A stretch of 64,000 nt of DNA. Source: Mycobacterium tilburgii. Lineage in GTDB: Bacteria; Actinomycetota; Actinomycetes; Mycobacteriales; Mycobacteriaceae. Of this stretch, positions 20,118-29,537 are shown one piece after another. A program made the translations under genes and the position numbers. Below the pieces are notes generated by a model. It saw nothing but the letters and a program-made list of their open reading frames with translations. It did no database searches and was not told where the DNA came from. Each line of letters opens with the position of its first letter. The stretch's first letter is position 1. Location of the stretch: assembly GCF_902168065.1 (NCBI RefSeq), contig NZ_LR655690.1:124001-188000 (forward strand), in the 5' to 3' direction.

Positions 20118-21783
20118 GTGGACTCGTCGGGCCGGTGCGTTGTGTCGCCGGACGGCTCCGTCGCCGGTTGCGGGGCCTGACCGTCGTTGAGCGCGGCCTC
20201 CGACTGGTTCGGATGCTGCTGCTCGGGTTCGGATTTGGGCTTCGATTTCTTGGCCGGGGCCTTCTTGACTGCCTTCTTCTCGGTGTACGGATCGAGATGG
20301 GGCAGTTCGTCCACCGGCCAGTTCGCCAAGGTGTCCAGATACAGCTGGCGTACCTCGGCGATGCGGTCCGGCAGCGTCTCAACGGTCCAGTCCTGCACCG
20401 AAATCGGCGGGAACACCGCGACGTCCACCGTGCCGTGGTTGATCGTGGTGGAGCTGCGGGCGGCAACGATCTCCGCGTTGCGAATCACAATGGGCACGAT
20501 GGGAATTCCAACCGCCATCGCGATCCGGAAGGGTCCCTTCTTGAACGGACCGACCTCGGTGGTGTCCATCCGAGTGCCTTCGGGGGCGATCAGAATCGAC
20601 AGACCCTTCTTCGCCCGCTCCTCGACCGTGCGCATCGTCTCGAGGGCGGCGACCGGGTCGTCGCGGTCGATGAACACGCCGTCGGTCAACCGGCCCAACG
20701 TGCCGATGATCGGGTCCCTCTGCAATTCCTTCTTGCCCACGGCGACCCAGTTGTCGCGCACCAGCGAGCCGGCGATAAGAGGATCAATCTGGTTGCGGTG
20801 ATTGAAGATAAACACCGCGGGACGTTGCGCGGTCAGGTTCTCCCTGCCGATGACGTTCAGACTCACGCCGGCGGTCATCAGCAACGACTGCGGGAACGTC
20901 GAGGTAAAGAAGTTGACGCCACGCCGGCGGCTGGCGGTCAACAGCCCGACACCCACGGCGCCGGCCGCGACCGGGAACATCGACCCGATGCCGGCGAGGG
21001 TCCGTATCTGCCGTCGCAACCCCACCGGGCCGCGGCTGGTGAACCGCAGGATCGGCCAGCCGCGCCGCTTGGCGACCACGGCCATCTTACCTTCGGGATT
21101 CGTCGGTCGTGTGTTACCGACCAGGTACATCAACGCGACGTCCTCGTCACCGTCGGCGTAGAAGTAGCTGTCCTTAAGATCGATATCATGCTCGGCCGCA
21201 AACCGTTGTACCGCAGCTGCTTTGCCTGGACCCCACCAGAATCGGTTTCACGACCTTGCCGGTGAGCAGCCCGTCCTCGTTGGTCTCGAACTTGTTGGTC
21301 AGGGTGTTGCTGATGCCCAGGAAGCGTGCCACCGGGTTGACCTGGGATGGTCAACGCGGACGAGCTGAGCACCACGGTGTGGCCGCGAGCGACGTGGGCG
21401 CGCACCAACTCCCGCATCTCCGGGTAGATGCGCGACCTGATCCGCTGGGTGAAAAGGCGCTCGCCGATCTCATACAGGTCGGTCAGCAGCCGGCCGGCCA
21501 GCGCGGCCGAAGCTTTGCCGATCAGATCTTCGAACTCGATCCGTCCGAGCGTGTGGTTCAGTCCCGCCTGCACCATAGAGAGCAACTCGCCCATGCCCAT
21601 GTCGCGCCGACGCAGCTGCTCCTGGGTCAGGATGCCGGCGGTGAAACCCGCGACGAGGGTCCCGTCCAGATCGAAGAAGGCACCGATCTTGGGCTCGGGC
21701 GGGCTGGCGAGGATCTCGGCGACCGAACCGGGTAGCCGCAAATCCTTTGCGGGCGCATCTTTCTGGGTGTCTTCGCGGCTCAT
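20114..21783 (-). pseudogene. plsC: plsC-type HAD/acyltransferase fusion (Rv2483c-like), two frameshifts
   Basis: The gene is a two-domain fusion. The N-terminal HAD phosphatase-like domain (IGAFFDLDGTLVAGFTAG; PEMRELVRAHVARGHTVVLS) is followed by a 1-acyl-glycerol-3-phosphate acyltransferase with VFIFNHRNQIDPLIAGSLV (HX4D) and ILIAPEGTR. The domains are separated by two one-base insertions, at about 21343 (after SSALTI) and about 21233 (after VVKPIL). The 5' part therefore runs into a stop near 21130, and the acyltransferase reads from another frame. The acyltransferase half (20114-21133) is open and might be made from an internal start such as MMYLVGN, but its link to the HAD half is lost. 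Both ends keep ATGA overlaps with neighbours. Confidence 0.85.
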
Positions 21784-23192
21784 GAGCTCGACACCAATCG
21801 TGACGCCGCATCGGTTTGGTCGGTGAACGAGGCAGGAACCGCGCGTGGCGGTGGATCACCCGCCAGCGCGAGAATCTCGTCGAAACCCTCGAGCAGGTAT
21901 CGGGCGAACAACGCTTCCTCGCGCACGGCGGCCCGGTCATAGCGCACGGTGATGGTGCACCACCCCCCTCGGGAAATCAGCACCACCATCATCGCGACCC
22001 CGGGTAGCGGACCGATACCGCACTGCCACAAAACTTTTGCACCGGCGATGTAGGTGTAACCCGGGTACACGGGGACATTGCTGGCCTGCACGTCCAAGCC
22101 GTTGATGCCCTCCAGCACAGACGCTAGCATCGGCGCCAGTGCACCGATGATATTCATCGCCGGCTCGTCGCGGCGCTGGGTCATCTGGGCGCGCATCTTC
22201 TTCATCCGCGACACGGGATCGGCGGTACCCAGCGGTGCGGCCAGGTTCACGCCGGTGAACCGGTTGCCGCCGGTGGTGTCAGCGTCGGCCCGCAACGAGA
22301 CCGGCACCGCCATCGGCAATGTGCTGATCGATACTCCGAGCGCATGGTGGTAACGCCGCAGCGCGCCCGACAGACCTGCCAGGTAGGTGTCGTTGATCGA
22401 CCCGCCACCGGCCTTGGCCGCCTTGTGCAGATCGAAGAGCCGGATGTCGATCGCTTCGGTGCGCGAGGTCAGGCTGCGCCGGCGCAACAGCAGCGAGGGC
22501 TCCGCGGCGCGGTTGATCACCCGAACTCCCGACACCGCGTAGTCCACGATTCCCGACACCGCCCCGGCCACCGCGACCGCGACACCGCCGACGATGTTCA
22601 GCGGCAAGCGGTTCAGGCCCTGCCGCATCAGGTCGTCGGGCGACAGGTCCTGCGGGACGGGCACCGGCGGCGTCGGTTTGGCCGGCAGATCGCGCTCGAG
22701 ATAGTAGATTTCGGCGAACATCTCGACGCCACCGACACCGTCGGTGACGGCGTGGCTGATGTGCAGCAGCGTCGCCGCCTGGCCGTCGAGCAGTCCCTCG
22801 ACCAGGGTGGCCGTCCACATCGGCCGCAAGATGTCTAGTGGCGACTGCAAAACCAGCTCGGCGAGATCGAACACCTGACGCAGCGTGCCCGGTTCGGATA
22901 CCCGAAGCCGGCGGACGTGGAAGTCCAGATTGAAGTCGGGATCGACCACCCAGCGCGGCGACGCGGTCGGCAGTGTCGGCACGACGACCTCCTGCCGAAG
23001 CCGCAACACCTTTCGGGACGCATTTTCGAACCGGGTCCGGAACCGGTCCCAGTCCGGCGTGGTGTCAAGCAGTTCCAGCGCCATGACGCCCGACCGGATG
23101 CGCGGATTGACCTCGCCCCGATGCAGCAGACAGTCCACGGTCCCCAGCTCGTCGGGCAACCAGGGACGTCTGTCGGGCTCAACCATGGTCAT
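21780..23192 (-). CDS. Wax ester synthase / diacylglycerol O-acyltransferase family protein
   Basis: A 470-residue WS/DGAT (Rv2484c-like). The condensation motif reads SHAVTDGVGG, where the usual first His of HHxxxDG is Ser, as I also recall for Rv2484c. Other family features are PRWVVDPDFNLDFHVRRL, NRFTGVNLAAPLGTADPV and PLPGVAMMVVLISRGGWCTI. It would esterify diacylglycerol or alcohols with acyl-CoA for storage lipid. A TTG (23195) and ATGs at 23192 and 23186 are possible starts, and 23192 is chosen. The stop overlaps the plsC start. The frame is intact, unlike the two acyltransferases beside it. Confidence 0.85.
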   Translation of the reverse strand: MTMVEPDRRPWLPDELGTVDCLLHRGEVNPRIRSGVMALELLDTTPDWDRFRTRFENASRKVLRLRQEVVVPTLPTASPRWVVDPDFNLDFHVRRLRVSEPGTLRQVFDLAELVLQSPLDILRPMWTATLVEGLLDGQAATLLHISHAVTDGVGGVEMFAEIYYLERDLPAKPTPPVPVPQDLSPDDLMRQGLNRLPLNIVGGVAVAVAGAVSGIVDYAVSGVRVINRAAEPSLLLRRRSLTSRTEAIDIRLFDLHKAAKAGGGSINDTYLAGLSGALRRYHHALGVSISTLPMAVPVSLRADADTTGGNRFTGVNLAAPLGTADPVSRMKKMRAQMTQRRDEPAMNIIGALAPMLASVLEGINGLDVQASNVPVYPGYTYIAGAKVLWQCGIGPLPGVAMMVVLISRGGWCTITVRYDRAAVREEALFARYLLEGFDEILALAGDPPPRAVPASFTDQTDAASRLVSSS

Positions 23193-23344
23193 CAACTCGA
23201 CGCGTCAACCTCGTCACAGCCGATCAAGCCTCCTGACTCAGCTTCACCACCCGATAGCCCCACCAACGCTAGTCGGGTTGACCCGCTGGTGAAAGGCACG
23301 ATTCGGTCGCTACAAGAGCCGGCCGCGCACTGTTAACCTTTCGC

Positions 23345-24215
23345 AATTCAGCTGGCAGAGGTCGTCGAGAGCGGCCAGGAGTCGATCGGCGAGCTGTCTC
23401 GACGGTAGGCGATGCCCAAAAAGTCGGCGACGGCGTCGGCGGCCAGCCGTGACCGGGCCGTGGACAGGATGTCGAACGTGTGATGCGCGTTGGCGAGCTC
23501 CGCGTGCGCCACGACCGCGGCGCCCGCGGTACGCATCGCCTCGCAGAAGTCTCGGGCCTGTGCGCATGGCACCAGTTCGTCCTTCTCTCCGTGCAGCACG
23601 AAGAAGGGCGGCTTGGTCATGAACGTAGGAACTTGGCGACGCCGCGCGGAACCGCTCGGGTGTTTCGGCGTAGCGGGCGCGCATGACGAACTCTCGAGGA
23701 ACGACATCATCGGCTCGTGCATGGTGTCGGCGTTGGTAAAGTCGTAGACCCTGTAATAGGGTACCGCCGCCTGAACCGTGGTGTCGGCGTCTTCGAACAC
23801 GGGCTGAAATTGCGGGTCGTCGGGGGTCAGCGCGGCCAGTACGAGATGTCGGAGGTTTGTGCCGCGTACCGGCGGTGCGGGCCGGGCCTGCCCAACAGTC
23901 CGCCGCGGGGTCCGCACTCGGACTCGTCACATGCGAGTGGGAAACCTGGTCGCCGTAGCCCGGCCCAAACGACTCTTCGAGCGCCGCGGTGAGAGTCTGC
24001 TTCCCACGCTGGACAGCCCAGTGGGCGCCGACACCCGGGACAAGGCGTACCCGGTCACCACGTGCGGCAGAAATTCCGTGGTCAGCCAGCCGGCAAACCA
24101 GCCCACCGGGGACGGGGGGCCGCGCATCAGCAGGGCGGCCGCCCCCTTGGCGTCCGCGACCAGGCGAAACGCCTAGGAACCAGTCCCGGCATACCGCGCA
24201 GTCATGCTCGTGGCC
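23345..24215 (-). pseudogene. lipQ: lipQ-like carboxylesterase/lipase, frameshifted
   Basis: The pieces match LipQ (Rv2485c), an alpha/beta hydrolase. The N-terminal region GAAALLMRGPPSPVGWFAGW and LTTEFLPHVVTGYALSRVSA lies near 24127-24010. After a large gap come LAALTPDDPQFQPVFEDADT, then PPFFVLHGEKDELVPCAQAR with the catalytic Asp, and ANAHHTFDIL with the catalytic His. The central portion that should hold the HGGG oxyanion motif and GxSxG nucleophile is missing, with frame changes near 23650 and 23900. No functional esterase can be made. Confidence 0.85.
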
Positions 24216-24408
24216 ACGCCCATCGAACGGCACTCCTCGACCTCATGCACACGCCTCGTTGCGGTTAACAGCCGTTTACCAGCTGATATTGTCCGTGTGT
24301 CGAGCGTCTATACGCTAAACGATATCAATAGCGGTGCAATGCTTTTCGCGCGTGTCGCGTCGGCGAGTCGGGACAATGGGCATTCCTGGATAGACTGGCC
24401 TGCGCATT

Positions 24409-24482
24409 GCCTCCGTAGCTCAGATGGATAGAGCAAGGGCCTTCTAATCCCTAGGTCGCACGTTCGAGTCGTGCCGGGGGCA
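24409..24482 (+). tRNA. tRNA-Arg (anticodon TCT)
   Basis: A 74-nt cloverleaf. The acceptor GCCTCCG/CGGGGGC has a U-G wobble, followed by D stem GCTC/GAGC, anticodon loop CTTCTAA and T arm GCACG-TTCGAGT-CGTGC. Discriminator A is present and the CCA is not encoded. The anticodon stem is AGGGC/TCCCT, so the pair closing the loop (31:39) is C-U, a mismatch. Confidence 0.95.
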
Positions 24483-24497
24483 CTTTAGCCGGGTTTG

Positions 24498-24800
24498 TCA
24501 CCCGGGCATGATGGCTTGGCGTCCGGGGCGATCCGGGTGAGCAGATCGGTCAGCTGCGCCACCTGCTCGGTCGTGAGCCTGTCGAAGACGTAGGACCGCA
24601 CCAGCCGCCACGTGACCGTGCGCCACGGCGCTGACTTTCTCAAACCCCCTGTCGGTCAATATCGCATCGGTGAGACGCCCGTCGCCGGGATTGGGCCGGC
24701 GACGCACATAACCGGCCGCCTCCATGCGCGTCACGACGTGCAACAGCTGGGACAGCGACCCGTTGGTGACGGCCGCTTGGTTGCTGTACTCGATATGTCA
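24498..24800 (-). pseudogene. MarR-family regulator, truncated and frameshifted
   Basis: The minus-strand reading gives the MarR winged helix: VTNGSLSQLLHVVTRMEAAG (recognition helix), then YVRRRPNPGDGRLTDAILTD (the DxR-containing wing) and RGFEKVSAVAHGHVA. A frameshift near 24600 moves the dimerisation helix VRSYVFDRLTTEQVAQLTDL to another frame, ending at TGA 24500-24498. The first helices are missing upstream of about 24800. What it regulated is unknown; the adjacent cutinase gene is also dead. Confidence 0.75.
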
Positions 24801-24879
24801 GCATGGGAGCGTGATTGCAGGCCGATTCGCTGGTCCCTGGGGCGCCGCCGCAGCAGCCCTGCGCGACGCTGTTGAACCT

Positions 24880-25497
24880 ACCCATTCGCGGCCGCCCCAG
24901 CATCCGCCGCGCCATGCCCCGACATCGAGGTGAGCTACGCTCGCGCCACCGGCGAGCCACCCGGGGTCGGCGCCGTCGGCCAGGAATTCATTGACTCACT
25001 GCACTCGCAGGTTGGCGGGCACACCGTTGGGGTGTACGCGGTCAACTACCCGGCCGGCGAGGATTTCGCCCCGTCGACATCCGCCGGGGGCAGCGACGTG
25101 CACGCACACGTGCGATCGATGGTTGCCGACTGTCCCAACACCAAACTGGTGCTCGACGGAACTTCCTTAGGCGCCATGGCAGACCTGGCGACGATCGCCC
25201 GAGCACCCATCGTGCTTGATCCCCGACATTCTCACGTCCGACGAGGCGGACCATGTCGCCGCGCTGGCGCTGTTCGGCAACCCGTCGGACCGATACCTGG
25301 GAGCTCCGGTGAGCGAAGTCAGTCCGTGGTACGGGGCCAAGGCCATTGACCTCTGCGCGCCCGGCGATCCGGTGTGCACACCCGGCGGACCGCTGGCGCT
25401 TCGGTCCCACGACGAGCTGTTCTCTGCAGCCGCGCTTTCCTATGCAGGGTCCGGAATGCCCAGTCAGGCAGCGTCTTTCGTGGCAAGCCACGTCTAA
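24880..25497 (+). pseudogene. Secreted cutinase-family esterase, frameshifted
   Basis: After a damaged signal peptide the mature cutinase start CPDIEVSYARATGEPPGVG is clear, followed by YAVNYPAGEDFAPSTSAGG. The nucleophile region reads LVLDGTSLGAM where GYSxG is usual. The catalytic Asp and His regions are in another frame after about 25210 (LCAPGDPVCTPGG and ALRSHDELFSAAAL), ending SQAASFVASHV. Mycobacterial cutinases are exported lipid esterases. The hydrophobic leader and a start codon cannot be assembled in frame. The pattern is closest to the Cut2/Cfp21 type. Confidence 0.8.
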
Positions 25498-25507
25498 CCC
25501 GGACGGA

Positions 25508-26005
25508 TCAGAAAGCGGGCGTGAACGCTACCACCGGAATTGAGTCTAGATCCCGCGGTGTCCTGGTATCTGCCGTAGGGCGACGTCGCGCCTCGGGCGA
25601 GGGCGAACAACCGGTCGCTCTCGATCCCGGTGACATCCTCGGCGACAAAACGCCCGCCGAATCGACCCGCCTCAATCGTCACCTCGGGATGGGCCTTGAC
25701 GTTGTGATACCAAACCGGATTACGCGGCGAACCGAAATTCGAGGCGATCACGATCACCCGTCCCCAGTCGGTGAAGTAGACGACCGTGGACGTACGCGGG
25801 ATTCCCGACTTGGCGCCGATATGGGCGAGTAGCAACGCCGGAAACGGTGTGACCATCGACAACGACCGCCACTGAACCGAATCAGGGCTTGGTCCAGATG
25901 CGGGGCGATATGGCGCATCACCCAGATGCCCAGCGGCGACGTGGCAATTTGCGTGACCGCACGGTGAGCGAAAGGGCTGGCCGGTGCCACCTCGGGAATC
26001 TGCAT
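25508..26005 (-). pseudogene. Deazaflavin (F420)-dependent nitroreductase-family protein, two frameshifts
   Basis: The reading starts MQIPEVAPASPFAHRAVTQI and continues to LDQALIRFSGGR. A frameshift near 25860 leads to the hallmark LLLAHIGAKSGIPRTSTVVY, then GRVIVIASNFGSPRNPVWYH and NVKAHPEVTIEAGRFGGRFV. A second shift near 25570 puts the family's C-terminal end (LDSIPVVAFTPAF) in a different frame, ending TGA 25510-25508. Ddn-type proteins use reduced F420. The frame that bridges the two shifts is open, but both termini would be wrong. Confidence 0.75.
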
Positions 26006-26254
26006 GTCCCACATCGTAGACCGAGTTCAGGCGCACCGTAATTCATGACAACGAGTGCTGCCGACCTGAATTTCGTTGAAACACAAATACAATCACTACG
26101 CTTTGACGTACCGTTCGTCGCGAACCTGTTCGGCAATCGAAAATATCGGCATCACAACCTAATTCACTAGGGATGCCGTCCGGCTCATCCGGTGGTGACG
26201 AAATCCCTGACGACGCATGGGCGCGTGCGCGATTGAGAATGTGTCCACTTTCCT

Positions 26255-26411
26255 GGAGTCGTTTCGGTCGACAAACTTCGCGATTTTACGAGTCAATACC
26301 GGCCGAGAAAAAGCGGCTGGTCGTGTCGGAAAATGCGAATCCTTCGACTTATATTACAAGCCGGAGTTCGTCGACCCGATCGTGGAGAGCGCCGACGAGT
26401 TTCTGCGGTAA
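26255..26411 (+). pseudogene. 3' remnant of an alpha/beta hydrolase (tentative)
   Basis: Combining two frames gives FYESIPAEKKRLVVSENAN, then FDLYYKPEFVDPIVESADEF ending LR before TAA at 26409. This resembles the C-terminal end of alpha/beta hydrolases, where the catalytic His is followed by DLYxKPE. The His itself seems lost at the frame change near 26338. Nothing upstream is recognisable. The surrounding 26040-26410 is visibly less GC-rich than the neighbours. Confidence 0.45.
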
Positions 26412-26508
26412 AACTTGTGACGCGGATTGCCGCTCAGGGCGGTGGCGGCGCACCGGGATCGAGCGGCGGCTCGGGATAGGGCGCGGCTGAGCGCAACTCG
26501 ACAGCCGG

Positions 26509-26838
26509 CTACGGGCGCCCGGTGCGTTCGCGGTGTTGCAGCCCGGGCCAGTAACACGGTCGGCGCTGGCCCTCCTCCAGCTCTTCCTGAGTCCGGCGAA
26601 TGCGGCGCTGCCGGGTCCGCCCTCTTGCTTAGTGTCCTCCACCCAGCAGATGAACTCGTTGCGCGCCAAGGGGGTGATGTCTTCCCAAGCGGCAAAATGC
26701 GGTCGGGTTGCCGATTAATGCCTCGCGCAGGTCCGCGGGAAAGCTTGTGCACCACCCCACCGGGTATGCGTTGACTGGCCATCCGGTCAGAGTAGCCACC
26801 GGCGACGAGCCACCCCCGTCGTGCTGCTCGGAATCCAT
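26509..26838 (-). pseudogene. YdeI/OmpD-associated (bacteriocin-protection type) protein, frameshifted
   Basis: The start MDSEQHDGGGSSPVATLTGW is followed by SFPADLREALIGNPTAF. A shift then gives AAWEDITPLARNEFICWVED, the signature of the YdeI-like family. Another shift gives the terminal RRIRRTQEELEEGQRRPCYW, ending TAG 26511-26509. At least two indels are needed. The family's role is poorly known. Confidence 0.7.
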
Positions 26839-26878
26839 GACAAATTCTTGACGTTACGACGCCAAGTGGCCTTTAACG

Positions 26879-27650
26879 ATGGCTCAATCCGATTTCGTCT
26901 TGTTCAGAATGGAGAATCGCGTCGCGCTTATCACCGTTAACGACCCCGACCGGCGTAACGCGCTGACGGGTGAGAGCTCCGCGCAGCTGCGCGCCGCGGT
27001 CGAGCGCGCCGAAGCCGACCCGGGCGTACATGCCGTCGTCGTCACCGGGGGCGGGCAAGGCTTTCTGCGCCGGCGCGGACCTGAGCGCCCTGGGCGCCGC
27101 GGGAGCCGGCGCCGCGGAATCAGGCCTACAACAGCTCTACGACGGGCCATGGCCGTGGGCAGTTGCACGCTGCCGACCATCCACCGCCGTTAATGGCGCC
27201 GCGGTGGGCGCCGGGCTGAACCTGGCGCTGGCGGCCGACGTGCGCATAGCCGGGCCGGGAGCATTGTTCGACCCCCGGTTTCAGAAGCTGGGGCTACATC
27301 CGGGGGCGGCGCGACGTGGATGCTGCACCGGGCGGTCGGCCTGCAGGTCGCTCGGGCCGCCCTCGTATTCGGCATGCGCTTCGATGCCGAAAGCGCCGTG
27401 CGGTACAGGTTGGCGCTCAGCGTTGCCGACGATCCGGTCGCCGCGGCGTTAGAGCTCGCCGCCGGACCCGCCTCGGCCCCACACAGGGTGGTGCTGGCCA
27501 CCAAGGCGACCATGCACGCCACCGCCAGTCCCGGGGGCGCTGGACGTCGAGCACCACGAATTGGCGATGCACACTGAGCTGGGGCCGCAGGTGTCCTCGA
27601 TCCAGTCGCCGGAATTCGCCGACCGGCTGGCCGCGGCACGACGCAAGTAG
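26879..27650 (+). pseudogene. echA14: echA14-like enoyl-CoA hydratase/isomerase, frameshifted
   Basis: The reading starts MAQSDFVLFRMENRVALITV and includes [21 protein letters not shown] shift near 27055 gives [19 protein letters not shown], one half of the crotonase oxyanion site. A shift near 27170 leads to [20 protein letters not shown], the second oxyanion segment. Further shifts near 27310 and 27540 separate [19 protein letters not shown]-type sequence and the C-terminal [13 protein letters not shown], which ends at TAG 27648-27650. At least four indels occur. The gene was a fatty-acid beta-oxidation-type hydratase. Confidence 0.85.
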
Positions 27651-27653
27651 GGC

Positions 27654-28540
27654 CTAACCGCGGGGTCCGGTCGCCATGCAGGCCGGGCCCCTGATGCGGA
27701 ATCCGGGGTCGACGCGGCGGGCAGCGACGATGAACACCGCAGCCATGAACGGCGCAAGCGCGCCGTTCATGGCTGCGAGAGTTGCCATTTCGGCGCTGTT
27801 GAGCAACTGGGGGCTCAGACGCCACACTCAGCGCCACCACGGTGTTGTGTAGCCCGACCTCGAGGCTGACCGCGGTCGCCTGGGGTGGGCCCAACCGCAT
27901 CGCGCGCGGCACCAGGTAGCCGACGGACAGGCTGACGGCGCAGAAGATCATCACCGCTGCGCTGAGCACGCCGAAGTTGTGCGACAGCGTCGTTCGTCCC
28001 CCGGCGATCGCGAGCCGTCACGGCCAGGACGACCAGCGCCGCCGCGACGATCTTGATCGGGCGCTGCAATCGCCGGGCGAACCCGGGGAAGCGATGGCGG
28101 ACCGCGGTGGGGATGAGTATCAGGGCGAATACCGCGAAGAACTTGTCCAGCTGCAACGGGATGAAGCGCCCCTCGCCCAGAAACCAGCTCATCGATGCCG
28201 CCAAAATCACCGGCAGGTGAAGACCGACAGCGCAGCATTGATGGCCGCCAGCGTGAGGTTGAGCGCCAGATCTCCGTTGAACAAGTGACTTCAAGATGTT
28301 GGCCATCGTCCCGCCCAGGGTGGCGGCCATCAGCACCAGCCCCACCGCCAGCGGCGGCTCCAAGTGAAAGGCCCCGGCGATCACCAGGCACAGGACGGGC
28401 AGCACCAGCGCTTGGCAGAGCAGCGCTACCGCCAGCGGCCGGCGCAAGGCGGCTGCCCGCTTGAAGTCGGCGACGGTAAGTGTGAGCCCGAGAGCAAGCA
28501 TCACCACGGCAGCGACCAACGGGAAGTACTGGTTGCCCAT
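27654..28540 (-). pseudogene. Bile acid:sodium symporter (BASS) family transporter, frameshifted
   Basis: The first membrane segments are clear from ATG 28540: MGNQYFPLVAAVVMLALGLT and GLVLMAATLGGTMANILKSL. A shift near 28275 moves the next segments (FFAVFALILIPTAVRHRFPG) and a further shift near 28005 moves MIFCAVSLSVGYLVPRAMRL and AVSLEVGLHNTVVALSV. The C-terminal MNGALAPFMAAVFIVAARRV reads in yet another frame to TAG 27656-27654. The family transports bile acids or other organic anions with sodium. It is convergent with the dead echA14, with 3 bases between the stops. Confidence 0.8.
27739..27776. repeat. Perfect 17-bp inverted repeat with 4-base loop
   Basis: GCAGCCATGAACGGCGC (27739-27755), AAGC, GCGCCGTTCATGGCTGC (27760-27776). 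It lies inside the 3' part of the dead BASS transporter gene. There is no T-run on either side. It could form a very stable hairpin in RNA of either strand. Confidence 0.85.
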
Positions 28541-28790
28541 AACGCTCCCCGAGGTCGTCGATGTCGTCGCGCGGCGACCGTCGGATTGATCGGCGCGGAT
28601 AGTCAGCTTGCCTTATACCGCGCCGGTCTGCCCGGAATGCGAGCAGTCGGCAGCTGCGACATCATGGCGCCCAACCCGGTTGCGCGGCCTCTTCCGGCGA
28701 CGGCCGTACCGAAATCCCGAAAAGCGGCCCGGAAATCACCCCATGGGGCGATCGAGCACACGGCACGGAATTGCCGTCAGCTAATGGCGT

Positions 28791-28820
28791 AAGCCCCTGA
28801 ATCCGAGGACTCTGGGGCTT
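28791..28820 (-). terminator. Possible hairpin terminator of the secreted-protein gene
   Basis: AAGCCCC (28791-28797) and GGGGCTT (28814-28820) form a 7-bp stem starting about 16 bases past the TAA of the minus-strand secreted-protein gene (28839-28837). No clear U-run follows, as is common for mycobacterial terminators. Confidence 0.35.
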
Positions 28821-28836
28821 TACGGCGCACGTGTTA

Positions 28837-29260
28837 TTACGCGGCTTTGATCGTTATCTGGTCGACCTGCATGTAGCCCGGCGGGTTGCCCGCAGGCTCC
28901 GAGGATGTAGGTGTGGGCGGACGTCCCGGTCAGGGTGTTGGGGTCCCACGTTGTGTGGGTGGTCGTGCCGTAGAGGGTCTAACTGCCGTCCGGGCAACTG
29001 ACGTTGCTCACGGTGTCCATGACCCACTGTCCGTCGACCAATCGTGCCTGACTGGCCCCCAGTCCGGCCTTGACCCAGAGACACCCGTTACCGCAAGAGT
29101 TGGCCGCCCAGCTATTGTCGATCGTGTGGCCGCTCGGGGTCGTGACGGTCTCGGTGTACGACCCGTTCATCGTGGGTGTGTCGGCCCACGCCGCGCCTGC
29201 CGAACCGACAGCCAAACCGGCGCAGATAGCGGTTACGACAAGGCCCCGCACGATGGTCAT
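28837..29260 (-). pseudogene. Small secreted protein, early stop and frameshift
   Basis: From ATG 29260 there is a classical signal peptide (TIVRGLVVTAICAGLAVGSA, cleavage near AWA-DTP). The mature part includes GSYTETVTTPSGHTIDNSWA and NSCGNGCLWVKAGLG. TAG at about 28982-28980 interrupts CPDGS from TLYGTTTHTTWDPNTLTG, which continues in the same frame. A one-base gain near 28890 then separates the end QVDQITIKAA, which finishes at TAA 28839. When whole it was about 140 residues with paired Cys, of a mycobacterial secreted family of unknown function. Confidence 0.7.
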
Positions 29261-29537
29261 GTTCTCGTTCCTTCCGTACAGCCAGTCAGCGCAGCGAGCA
29301 ACTGTCTTGTGGTCGACCAAAGATTACGACGATTTTGCGGTCGCGGCATTCGCATACGTTTCGGCTCCTTTGCGATCTTGTTAACACCCGAAAAGGCCGG
29401 GTGCGCAATACCGCAACAGCCGTACCGGGCGACGGCAGCACGGTAACTGGAGTGTCATAAATCCGCAGAGCGGAGCGGCGAATATTAACGGTTTTCGACC
29501 GCGCCCCGCCGAGCCTGGTTGGGCGGCGTGGCGAACC

